The notes under the pieces are model-generated. The model was not told where the DNA came from, made no database searches, and saw nothing but the letters and a program-made list of their open reading frames with translations. A stretch of DNA of 64,000 nucleotides from Longispora sp040681875 (lineage in GTDB: Bacteria; Actinomycetota; Actinomycetes; Mycobacteriales; Micromonosporaceae): NCBI RefSeq assembly GCF_040681875.1, contig NZ_JBFAZP010000003.1:186001-250000 (forward strand). Reading direction: 5' to 3'. Position numbers and translations under genes: made by a program. Positions 38,148-45,308 of the stretch are shown in pieces (the first letter of the stretch is position 1; each line of letters begins with the position of its first letter).

Positions 38148-38183
38148 ATGACGTGCTTCGCCTCCTGGCGTACTCGCGACTGA
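38148..38183 (+). CDS. possible 11-residue leader ORF upstream of an acetyltransferase
   Basis: ATG 38148 begins MTCFASWRTRD and stops at 38183. TACCGT ends 7 nt before the ATG, as in the window's leaderless genes. GTCCG (38190-38194) and CGGAC (38223-38227) can pair between this stop and the next start. It may be a translated leader or chance. Confidence 0.25.
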   Translation: MTCFASWRTRD

Positions 38184-38268
38184 GGTCCGGTCCGCCGCCC
38201 CACGGGGCCGCGTGCCGGTCGACGGACACCCCGTTCGCTTCCTCATGTTCGAGAAAGGCACACCTTCC

Positions 38269-38751
38269 ATGCGGCTACGCGCATTCCGTCAGCATGACCT
38301 CGCCCGGCTCACCGAGCTGACCATCGCCACCTTCGGGCCCTTCCTCAAGGACGGGTTCCGGCCGGTGGTCGGCGAACTCGTCTTCGCCAACCAGCACGGC
38401 GACTGGCGCGGGGACTACCGCACACTCCTCGCGGACCTCCACGAACCCGACCAGCACAAACACGTCGTGGTCGCCGAGATCGACACCACGGTCGCCGGGT
38501 ACGTGGCCTGGAGTGTCGACCCCGACCACCGCAACGGCAGGGTCGTCATCCTCGCCGTGGACGCCGGGCACCGCCGCCACGGCCTGGGCGCCGCACTGTG
38601 CGGACACGCCCTCGACCAGATGCGCGCCGCCGGTGCCGAGGTCGCCGTGATCGGTACCGGCGGAGACGAGTTCCACGCTCCCGCCCGGGCCCTCTACGAA
38701 AGCCTCGGCTGCGTCGGGTACCCGGTCGCCATGTACTACCTGCACTTGTGA
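38269..38751 (+). CDS. GNAT family N-acetyltransferase
   Basis: 160 residues from ATG 38269, with GAGAAAGG at 38251-38258; ATG 38245 is in frame. MRLRAFRQHDLARLTELTIA, then VVILAVDAGHRRHGLGAALC (acetyl-CoA motif) and ARALYESLGCVGYP. The N-terminal ATFGPFLKDGFRPVVGE part resembles aminoglycoside 6'-N-acetyltransferase-like GNATs, but this is not decisive. The leader region shares GAAAGGCAnACCT-type sequence with rox. Confidence 0.83.
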   Translation: MRLRAFRQHDLARLTELTIATFGPFLKDGFRPVVGELVFANQHGDWRGDYRTLLADLHEPDQHKHVVVAEIDTTVAGYVAWSVDPDHRNGRVVILAVDAGHRRHGLGAALCGHALDQMRAAGAEVAVIGTGGDEFHAPARALYESLGCVGYPVAMYYLHL

Positions 38752-38756
38752 CCGCT

Positions 38757-38788
38757 CCTCGGGGGCGGGTTCGCGCCCGTCCCCGAGG
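38757..38788. terminator. hairpin terminator between acetyltransferase and pyrH
   Basis: CCTCGGGGGCGGG (38757-38769) pairs with 38776-38788 (one G-U) around a 6-nt loop, 5 nt after the acetyltransferase stop. Confidence 0.7.
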
Positions 38789-38901
38789 ACCCGGTGGGCA
38801 ACGGGCCCGGCGTCCGCGTCGCGGCGATGACGGAGCAACGCCCGCCGGATGCGGCCCGCGGGCCCTCCCGTCCGGATCCACTCCTGACGCCGGGCTCGGC
38901 G

Positions 38902-39624
38902 CTAGGCGTGGATCCGGGTCCCGACGTCCTCGCCCTCGCACACCGCCCGCATCGCCCCGGTCGCCGCGACGTCGAACACGTGCGTCACCAGCCCCTGCTC
39001 GCCGGCCAGCACGAACGCCCCCGCGTCCATCACCCGGATGTTGCCGGCCAGCGCCTCGGCGTACGTCAACGAGGTATACCGCCGGGCCCCGGGCGTGGTG
39101 TTCGGGTCGGCCGCGTACACGCCGTCGACGCCGCGCTTGGCGACCAGCAGCGCGTCCGCGCCCAACTCCAGCGCGCGTTGCACGGCCGGGTAGTCCGTGG
39201 TCACATAGGGCTGCCCGATCCCGCCGGCGAGCAGGACCAGTGCGCCGTGTTCCAGGTGCCGGACCGCCCGCAGCCGGATGAACGGCTCGGCCATGCTCGT
39301 CATCGGGATCGCGGTCATCACCCGCACGTTCCGCGCGCCGGCCCCGGTGAGCGCGCCGCGCAGGGTGAGCGCGTTCATGACGGTGCCGAGCATGCCGATG
39401 TTGTCGGCCTCCGCCCGGTCGATGCCCCAGCCGTCGGCCATCCGGCCCCGGAAGTAGTTGCCCCCGCCGATCACGACGGCCACCTGCACGCCCAGTTCGC
39501 GGACCGTGAGGATCTCGCGGGCGATGTGGGCGAGGCTCGCGGGGTCCACGCCCCAGCCGCGTTCACCGGCGAGCGCCTCGCCACTGATCTTCAGGACCAC
39601 CCGCGCGTACCTGGACCCGGCCAC
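38902..39624 (-). CDS. pyrH: UMP kinase, orphan copy
   Basis: 240 residues from GTG 39624, with GGAGGAGGAG upstream. RVVLKISGEALAG, VAVVIGGGNYFRG, DRAEADNIGMLGTVMNALTL and MDAGAFVLAGEQGLVTHVFD are bacterial UMP-kinase hallmarks. It phosphorylates UMP to UDP with ATP. Bacterial pyrH is normally in the rpsB-tsf-pyrH-frr operon; none of those genes is here, so this is either a second copy or a relocated gene. Confidence 0.93.
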   Translation of the reverse strand: MAGSRYARVVLKISGEALAGERGWGVDPASLAHIAREILTVRELGVQVAVVIGGGNYFRGRMADGWGIDRAEADNIGMLGTVMNALTLRGALTGAGARNVRVMTAIPMTSMAEPFIRLRAVRHLEHGALVLLAGGIGQPYVTTDYPAVQRALELGADALLVAKRGVDGVYAADPNTTPGARRYTSLTYAEALAGNIRVMDAGAFVLAGEQGLVTHVFDVAATGAMRAVCEGEDVGTRIHA

Positions 39625-39716
39625 GGTCTCCTCCTCCGGTGGCCGCGCGTCCGGCGACCCGGCCGACTGTAGCCGACGGATCGGGCGCGCGGTGGCCACT
39701 CAGGGGTAGCACTCTC

Positions 39717-39735
39717 ATCCGTCACAGTGACGGAT
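39717..39735. promoter_or_regulatory. 19-bp perfect palindrome upstream of pyrH
   Basis: ATCCGTCAC-A-GTGACGGAT is a perfect dyad with 9-bp arms. It lies 93 bp upstream of the pyrH start in the 386-bp gap to the ADP-ribosylglycohydrolase gene. Confidence 0.65.
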
Positions 39736-39768
39736 CCAGGGGATCCGCGCGCACAGGCAGGCTCGTTC

Positions 39769-39794
39769 ATTACCGTATTACCGTTAACGTTAAT
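39769..39794. promoter_or_regulatory. tandem ATTACCGT repeats running into an 18-bp near-palindrome
   Basis: ATTACCGT occurs at 39769-39776 and again at 39777-39784. The second copy begins ATTACCGTTAACGTTAAT (39777-39794), an 18-bp dyad with one mismatched pair centred on TTAACGTTAA. CCGATAA repeats follow at 39795 and near 39808. The stretch is far more AT-rich than its surroundings. Confidence 0.65.
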
Positions 39795-39833
39795 CCGATA
39801 ATCAACCCCGATAACCCCCTTCTCCGGGTACAC

Positions 39834-39846
39834 CATAATTCCTGTT
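39834..39846 (+). promoter_or_regulatory. CATAAT -10 box downstream of the palindrome cluster
   Basis: CATAAT (39834-39839) matches the -10 consensus in five of six positions and precedes ATG 39847 by 7 nt. A start here would give the ADP-ribosylglycohydrolase mRNA a leader of about 165 nt. Confidence 0.45.
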
Positions 39847-39990
39847 ATGTGGGCACGGCTCTGTGCGGGGTCGCCAAGACCCTCCACCATGGCCGTGACC
39901 TGCCGACGAGGGCCGTCGTCGTCCTGGCAGGCGCCCCGGCGAGGTTGGACGGCTACCCGTGCATGGCATATCCGGTGTCGTGAGCCGTGA
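39847..39990 (+). CDS. possible 47-residue leaderless ORF
   Basis: The frame begins MWARLCAGSPRPSTMAV and is Arg/Ser/Trp-rich, with no resemblance to a family. It is 7 nt after the CATAAT box and stops 20 nt before the ADP-ribosylglycohydrolase start. It could be a translated leader or a chance frame in GC-rich DNA. Confidence 0.2.
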   Translation: MWARLCAGSPRPSTMAVTCRRGPSSSWQAPRRGWTATRAWHIRCREP

Positions 39991-40010
39991 CGGGCTGGCA
40001 CCATCACGGG

Positions 40011-40889
40011 ATGACCACCGCCGCCTCGGACGCCGCCCGCCACTCCCTGCGCGGTCTGGCGCTCGGCGACTCGTTCGGGGAGACCTGGTTCTTCCGGCCG
40101 GCCGCCGACCTCGACCGGCAGCTACGCGATCGGGTGCTCGCCCCGGCCCCGTGGCCGTGGACCGACGACACGGCGATGGCGGTCAAGGTGCACGGCATGC
40201 TGGTCAGCCACGGAGGGATCGTCCCGGACCTGCTCGCGACGAGGTTCGCCGACCGGTACCGGGCCGACCCGTACCGCAACTACGGCGCGGGAATGCACGA
40301 CGTCCTCGCGGCGATCGCCGACGGCGAGCCGTGGACGGAGGTGACCGGCCGGCAGTTCGACGGCCAGGGATCGTGGGGCAACGGCGCCGCGATGCGGGTC
40401 GCACCGCTCGGCGCCTGGTTCGCCGACGATCTCGACCGGGTCGCCGAGCAGGCCCGACTGTCCGCGACGGTCACCCACGCCCATCCGGAAGCCGCCGCCG
40501 GTGCCGTCGCGGTGGCGATCGCGGCGGCGCTGTCCACCCGGGGCGTCGACGCCGACGAACTGATCGCCGCCACCGCCGCCCGCACCCCCGCCAGCGACGT
40601 GGCCGCCCGGCTCCGCCGCGCCGGCGAGCTGCCGTTCAGCGCCGAGCCCCGGTCCGTCGCCGCAGTGGTCGGCTGCGGGGCCCTGATCTCCGCGCCCGAC
40701 ACGGTGCCGTACGCGATCTGGTGCGCCGCCCGACATCTCGACGACCTGCCGGAAGCACTGTGGGCCACCGTGTCGGCGGGCGGCGACATGGACACCACCT
40801 GCGCGATCGTCGGCGGGATCGTCGCCGCCAGGGTCGGACTCGGCCAGGTTCCCGGGGCGTGGCTGACGGCCGCCGAGCCACTGCCCTGA
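40011..40889 (+). CDS. ADP-ribosylglycohydrolase family protein
   Basis: 292 residues from ATG 40011. SLRGLALGDSFGETWFFRPA near the N-terminus, WTDDTAMAVKVHGM and SAGGDMDTTCAIVGGI supply the binuclear-metal Asp/Thr ligands (DDT and DxDTT) of the DraG/ARH fold. It should remove ADP-ribose from a protein, nucleic acid or small acceptor. CACCAT is 6 nt upstream, and the long, palindrome-rich region before it suggests tight control. Confidence 0.9.
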   Translation: MTTAASDAARHSLRGLALGDSFGETWFFRPAADLDRQLRDRVLAPAPWPWTDDTAMAVKVHGMLVSHGGIVPDLLATRFADRYRADPYRNYGAGMHDVLAAIADGEPWTEVTGRQFDGQGSWGNGAAMRVAPLGAWFADDLDRVAEQARLSATVTHAHPEAAAGAVAVAIAAALSTRGVDADELIAATAARTPASDVAARLRRAGELPFSAEPRSVAAVVGCGALISAPDTVPYAIWCAARHLDDLPEALWATVSAGGDMDTTCAIVGGIVAARVGLGQVPGAWLTAAEPLP

Positions 40890-40904
40890 GTGGGGGCATC
40901 GTCC

Positions 40905-41642
40905 CTACCAGGGGACGACGCCCTCGTCGTCGAAGAACGCGCCGGACGGACCGCCGTCGGGCAGTGTGGCGAGCCGGACGGCCGTGGCCGCGCCCTCCTC
41001 GGGGGTGCGGGGGCCGTGGAACCCGGTGAAGGCGGTCGCGACCAGGCCCGGGCAGGTGGCGTTGATCAGGATGTCGGTACCGGCGAGCTGTCGGGCGTAC
41101 TGGACGGTGACGGCGTTGAGGAACGACTTCGACGGCGCGTAGGCCGCCATGACCGGTCCGATCTCGACGGCCGGGTCGGCCTGCAGGGTCACGGAGCCGA
41201 CGCTGCTGGAGAGGTTGACGACGCGCGGCGAGGGCGAGCGCCGCAGCAGCGGGAGCATCGCGTTCGTCACCCGGATCACGCCGAGGACGTTGGTCTCCAC
41301 GACCGTGCGGACCAGGTCGAGGTCGAGCGTGGTCGGGTCCTGAGCCCAGTCGGAGCCCTGCTGGCCGGAGATGCCCGCGTTGTTGACCAGGACATCCAGC
41401 CGGCCGGCCTCCCGCTCGATCAGGTCGGCGGCGTCGGTGACGCTCCGGTCGCCGGTGACGTCCAGCGGCACCCCGAACGCGTCGGCCCCGGCGGCGCGCA
41501 GCTTCCCGACGGCGGTCTCGCGCCGGCCGGCGTCGCGCGCCCCGACGGCGACCCGGTATCCGAGGGCTCCGAGCCGGGTGGCGATCGCGTAGCCGATTCC
41601 CTGGTTCGCGCCGGTGACAAGGGCGATCTTCGTTGGGTTCAT
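40905..41642 (-). CDS. short-chain dehydrogenase/reductase
   Basis: 245 residues from ATG 41642. MNPTKIALVTGANQGIGYAI has the TGxxxGIG cofactor motif, LDVLVNNAGISG follows, and YAPSKSFLNAVTVQ is the YxxxK site (classical carbonyl-reductase-like SDR). NADP use and substrate are unknown. It is divergent from a LysR gene that would normally control it; that LysR is frameshifted. Confidence 0.9.
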   Translation of the reverse strand: MNPTKIALVTGANQGIGYAIATRLGALGYRVAVGARDAGRRETAVGKLRAAGADAFGVPLDVTGDRSVTDAADLIEREAGRLDVLVNNAGISGQQGSDWAQDPTTLDLDLVRTVVETNVLGVIRVTNAMLPLLRRSPSPRVVNLSSSVGSVTLQADPAVEIGPVMAAYAPSKSFLNAVTVQYARQLAGTDILINATCPGLVATAFTGFHGPRTPEEGAATAVRLATLPDGGPSGAFFDDEGVVPW

Positions 41643-41700
41643 GCCGTCCAGCCTCGCTGGCAGGGGGGCGCGCTGGCCAACACCGATCGGGTGCGCTGTC

Positions 41701-41715
41701 ATACCCGACGGGTAT
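41701..41715. promoter_or_regulatory. T-N11-A LysR-type site between SDR and lysR
   Basis: ATACCC-GAC-GGGTAT is a perfect 15-bp dyad containing the T-N11-A LysR recognition box (T41702 to A41714). It lies in the 93-bp divergent gap. Confidence 0.6.
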
Positions 41716-41735
41716 CACTGCCGTACGCTGTGGCC

Positions 41736-42634
41736 GTGGACGCCCTGGAGACCCGCGAGCTGAGATACTTCGTGGCCGTCGCCGAGGAGCTGCACTTCGG
41801 CCGGGCAGCCGAACGCCTCGGCATGGCCCAGCCGCCGTTGTCACGCGCGATCCAGCAGCTCGAACGGCGCCTCGGCGTCCGCCTCCTGGAACGCGACCGC
41901 CGGGGCGTCGCGCTGACCGACGCCGGCGGGTGCTGCTGTCCGAGGGCCGGGTGACACTGGACGCGGCCCTCGCCGCCGTCCGCCGTACCCGCCGCGCCGG
42001 GGGAGCCGACAACCCGGGCGGTGCGCGTACCCGTCTGGTTCTGGCTGTGAAGACCGCCGCCGTCCACGGACTGCTCCACCAGCTCCTCGACGCCTACGCG
42101 GCCGAGCCCGACGCCGCCGAGGTCGAGGTGCTGCAGTGCCGGATGAGCGACCAGGAGGCACGGCTACGCGACGGCACCGCCGACGCCGCGCTGCTGCACG
42201 TGCCGTTCAACTCCCTCGCCGGGTTCGACAGCGAGGAACTCGTGACCGAGGAGCAGTTCGCCCTCCTGCCCGCCGGACACCCCCTCGCCGCGCGCGAAAC
42301 CCTGTCCATGGCCGACATCGACGACCTCCCCGACCTGCCCCGGGCGCGCTGGCCCCGACACGGCGTGTACCCGCCCGGCCCCGGCCCGGAGGTGCACGAC
42401 CAGACGCAGTTGGCCCAGCTGGTCGCCCTCGGGCGCACCGTCGCCGTGCTGCCGGAGTCCGCGCGCGCCTGGCTGTGGTCCGGGCACGCCGCCGTCCCGT
42501 TGACCGACGCGCCGCCCGTCGTCACCCACATCGCCTGGCCCCCGCACAGCCGTTCACCGGCCCTGGCCAGCCTGGTCAGGACCGCCGTGCGGCTCGAATC
42601 CTCCCAGCGCAGCGCTACTCCCCGTAGCGGGTGA
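41736..42634 (+). pseudogene. LysR-family regulator broken by a one-base frameshift
   Basis: From GTG 41736 the frame encodes the LysR HTH (LRYFVAVAEELHFGRAAERL then GMAQPPLSRAIQQLERRLGV) to RRGVALTDAG, then runs to TGA 41954. At about 41926-41931 the expected GGCCGGGTG reads GGCGGGTG. Inserting one C restores RVLLSEGR and the rest of an LTTR effector domain (DQTQLAQLVALGRTVAVLPE) to 42634. It is either a real recent mutation or a sequencing error. TACGCT lies 6 nt before GTG 41736. It overlaps the WYL gene end by 20 nt. Confidence 0.82.
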
Positions 42635-43583
42635 CCATCGCGGCCGCCCGGTCGCGCAGGGAGTCGCGCAACCAGCGCGGTTCCAGGGCCTCCGCGTTCG
42701 TGGCGAGCTGCCACAGCGCCCATTCGGCGTGTCTCGCGTCCTGGAAGGTCACCTCCAGCCGCAGCCAGCCGTCCGGGTCGGTCCCCTCGGCGAGGACGGC
42801 CAGCGCGGTGCCCACCAGTTCCTTCCGCCGCGACGGGTCCACCCGCAGCAGCACGGCGACCAGGTCGCCGCCGGTCCGGAACCGGGTGCCGCGTTCCCGC
42901 CAGGCCCGACCCAGGTCGACGCGGTCGGGTCGCTGGGCGGGTTCGGCGAGCTCCTCGGCGGCCAGGACCCGCGACAGCCGGTAGGTGCGGTCCTCACCGG
43001 CGCGCGTGGCCAGCAGATACCCCTGGTCGCGCACGGTGACCAGGCCGATCGGGTCCACCGTGCGCCACCGGGGTTCCTGGTCTGCCGCCGCGTAGTGGAT
43101 GCGCAGCCGGTGTCCGGCGAACACGGCGCGCCGGATCTCGGTGACGGTGGCGTCGGGTAGCTCCTCGGCGACCAGCCGGCGGGAGAGCAGGTCGGTCTCC
43201 GGGTCGATGAGCAGGCGCTGGGCGGCGCCCGCCGCCGTGGTCCGGTAGCTCTCGGGGAGCGCGTCGACGACCTTCAGCATGGCCGAGGCGAGCGCCGAGC
43301 CGAGGCCGAAGACCTGCGCGCCGCGCCGCGATCCGGCGACCAGCAGGGCGAGCGCCTCGTCGTGGTTGAGTCCGGTGAGCTCGGTCCGGAAGCCGGGCAG
43401 CAGCGCGAAGCCGCCGTGCCGGCCCCGTTCGGCGTAGACCGGGACGCCGGCGGCCGAGAGCGCCTCGACGTCGCGCAGCACGGTGCGGGCGGAGACCTCC
43501 AGTTCGCGGGCCAGGGCGGCGGCGGACAGCCGGCCGTGCTGGCGGAGCAGGAGTACCAGGGAGACCAACCGGTCGGCGCGCAT
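42615..43583 (-). CDS. WYL-domain transcriptional regulator (YafY type)
   Basis: 322 residues from ATG 43583. N-terminal HTH: RLSAAALARELEVSARTVLR then DVEALSAAGVPVYAERGRHG. The WYL-domain region runs about 135-210 (IHYAAADQEPRWRTVDPIGL and GYLLATRAGEDRTYRLSRVL), followed by the WCX C-terminal domain. Such proteins regulate transcription in response to nucleotide or nucleic-acid ligands. It is divergent from a RidA gene across a 14-bp perfect inverted repeat. Confidence 0.92.
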   Translation of the reverse strand: MRADRLVSLVLLLRQHGRLSAAALARELEVSARTVLRDVEALSAAGVPVYAERGRHGGFALLPGFRTELTGLNHDEALALLVAGSRRGAQVFGLGSALASAMLKVVDALPESYRTTAAGAAQRLLIDPETDLLSRRLVAEELPDATVTEIRRAVFAGHRLRIHYAAADQEPRWRTVDPIGLVTVRDQGYLLATRAGEDRTYRLSRVLAAEELAEPAQRPDRVDLGRAWRERGTRFRTGGDLVAVLLRVDPSRRKELVGTALAVLAEGTDPDGWLRLEVTFQDARHAEWALWQLATNAEALEPRWLRDSLRDRAAAMVTRYGE

Positions 43584-43596
43584 CCGGAAAGTGTCC

Positions 43597-43631
43597 CAGC
43601 GATACACGACAGAGGGTGTCGTGTATCGCTG
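43597..43631. promoter_or_regulatory. 14-bp-arm perfect inverted repeat between WYL and RidA genes
   Basis: CAGCGATACACGAC (43597-43610) and GTCGTGTATCGCTG (43618-43631) are perfect inverted copies with a 7-bp spacer, 14 bp upstream of the WYL start. It probably acts as the WYL regulator's own operator, also controlling ridA. Confidence 0.75.
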
Positions 43632-43709
43632 CGAGGCTGATCGGGACGGCGCCACAGCGGGTGGCGATCGGCGGGCGTACCCCGAAAAGCGAATGGATCT
43701 GATGTGGCG

Positions 43710-44105
43710 ATGGAACGAACGGCAGTCAACCCGGTGACGTGGTCGGTGGAGCTGGGATTCAACCAGGGGGAACTCGTCTCCGGGCACACCAGGACCCTGT
43801 ACTGCTCCGGCCAGACCGCGATGAGCGCCGACGGCAGGCCCGAGCACGACGGTGACCTGGCGGCGCAGTTGGCCCTGAGCCTCGACAACCTGGAGGCCGT
43901 GCTCGGCGGGGCCGACATGTCCCTCGGGAACCTCGTCCGGCTCAACGTCTACACCACCGACGTCGACCTGCTCTTCCAGCACTACGGGGTGCTGGCGGCG
44001 CGGTTGGGCGCGGCCCGGGTGGCCCCGGCCACCACGATGCTCGGGGTGACCCGGCTGGCGGTCCCCGGCCAGCTGGTCGAACTGGAGGGCACCGCTGTCG
44101 CGTGA
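43710..44105 (+). CDS. RidA/YER057c/UK114 family protein
   Basis: 131 residues from ATG 43710 (GTG 43704 in frame). TLYCSGQTAMSADGRPEHDG and LVRLNVYTTDVDLLFQHYGV are typical, and VAPATTMLGVTRLAVPGQLV is the conserved C-terminal strand; the family Arg of PARxxV is Pro-Ala-Thr-Thr here, so the imine-deaminase residue is absent and activity may differ. It is probably regulated by the divergent WYL protein. Confidence 0.85.
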   Translation: MERTAVNPVTWSVELGFNQGELVSGHTRTLYCSGQTAMSADGRPEHDGDLAAQLALSLDNLEAVLGGADMSLGNLVRLNVYTTDVDLLFQHYGVLAARLGAARVAPATTMLGVTRLAVPGQLVELEGTAVA

Positions 44106-44135
44106 GCCGGCACGGCTACCGGAAGGACAGTCCCA

Positions 44136-44621
44136 GTGCACAGGATCGTGACCATCGGGGTGTACGGCTTCACCGCCGGAGCCTTCCTCGACAAGCTCGC
44201 GGAGGGCGGGGTGGGGCTGCTGCTCGACCTCCGCCAGCGCCGCGGTGTCCGGGGCCCGGACTACTCCTGGGCGAACTCGGCGCGGCTGCAGGCCGCGCTG
44301 GCGGGGGCGGGCATCGGCTACCGGCACGTGCGGGAGCTGGCGCCGACGACCGGGCTGCGCCAGTTGCAGTACCGCGAGGACGACCGGTTGGGCGTGGGCA
44401 AGCGTGACCGGATCGCGCTGGCGCCGGGGTATGTCGAGGGCTACACGGGGGAGATCCTCGATCCGTTCGACCTCGGCGCCCTGCTGGCCGGGCTGCCGGT
44501 CGACCCGGTGACCGCGCTGTTCTGCGTCGAGCGGGATCCGGAGGCGTGCCACCGTTCCCTGGTGGCCGAGCGGCTGCGCGCCGAGCACGGTGCGCGGGTC
44601 ACGGGCCTGCGCCCGGACTGA
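44136..44621 (+). CDS. DUF488 domain protein
   Basis: 161 residues from GTG 44136, with GGAAGGAC upstream. IVTIGVYGFTAGAFLDKLAE at the start and ALFCVERDPEACHRSLVAER near the end are the DUF488 signatures, including the conserved Cys/His (CxxxDPxxCHR). The function of the family is unknown. It follows ridA by 30 nt and may share its transcript. Confidence 0.87.
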   Translation: MHRIVTIGVYGFTAGAFLDKLAEGGVGLLLDLRQRRGVRGPDYSWANSARLQAALAGAGIGYRHVRELAPTTGLRQLQYREDDRLGVGKRDRIALAPGYVEGYTGEILDPFDLGALLAGLPVDPVTALFCVERDPEACHRSLVAERLRAEHGARVTGLRPD

Positions 44622-44632
44622 GCGGGGTCGGC

Positions 44633-44693
44633 CGTCGGGCTGTGGGCGGGATCGGTCGTCGGGCTGTGGGTGGAGACGCCGACAGCCCGACGA
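44633..44693. terminator. terminator hairpin with two competing 5' arms
   Basis: TCGTCGGGCTGT (44656-44667) pairs perfectly with 44682-44693. An upstream copy, CGTCGGGCTGTGGG at 44633-44646, repeats the sequence at 44657-44670, so either can pair with the single 3' arm. It follows the DUF488 stop. Confidence 0.55.
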
Positions 44694-44735
44694 GCGGGGT
44701 TGCGGGCACCCTCCACCTTGGTCATGATCGGTGGA

Positions 44736-45203
44736 ATGACGGTCACCCACGCGCCCCCGGACTACGAGTGCCCGTTCTGCCGCCTGGCGGCCGGCGGCGG
44801 GGACGCCCTCAGCGGCCCGGACGACATCGTGCGCCGCACGTCCGGCGCGCTGGCCCTGATCTCGCCCCGGATGTGGCCGAACAACCGTGGCCATGTGCTC
44901 GTCGTGCCCACCGAGCACCACGAGAACCTCTACGACCAGCCGCCCGCCGCCGGCCACGCGGTGCAGGACCTGGTGCGCGAGATGGCCGTGGCCATTCGTC
45001 ACTGTTACGGATCGCCCGGCGTGTCCACCCGACAGCACAACGAGCCCGCCGGGGACCAGGACGTGTGGCATTACCACGTGCACGTCTTCCCCCGGTACCC
45101 CGATGACGGGCTCTATCGCCTGTCGCCGTTGCCGGGCTACCAGAGCGCCGAGCGGCGCCGGCCCTACGCGGACCGGCTCCGCGCGCACTTCGCGGACGCC
45201 TGA
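44736..45203 (+). CDS. HIT-family protein
   Basis: 155 residues from ATG 44736 (ATG 44724 in frame). YECPFCRLAAGGG gives the CxxC of actinobacterial HIT proteins, and DVWHYHVHVFPRY contains the HxHxH histidine triad with the nucleophilic second His. It probably hydrolyses or transfers adenylyl groups from nucleotides. CATGAT lies 7 nt before the ATG (leaderless). Confidence 0.9.
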   Translation: MTVTHAPPDYECPFCRLAAGGGDALSGPDDIVRRTSGALALISPRMWPNNRGHVLVVPTEHHENLYDQPPAAGHAVQDLVREMAVAIRHCYGSPGVSTRQHNEPAGDQDVWHYHVHVFPRYPDDGLYRLSPLPGYQSAERRRPYADRLRAHFADA

Positions 45204-45308
45204 CCGCCACGGCGGGTGGAGCCGTCGCGATCGGAGGCCGGGCCGCACGGGAGGACAGGCACCCCGCGCGGCCCGGGCAACGGGGACCCTGGGCGGCCCC
45301 CGTCGCCG

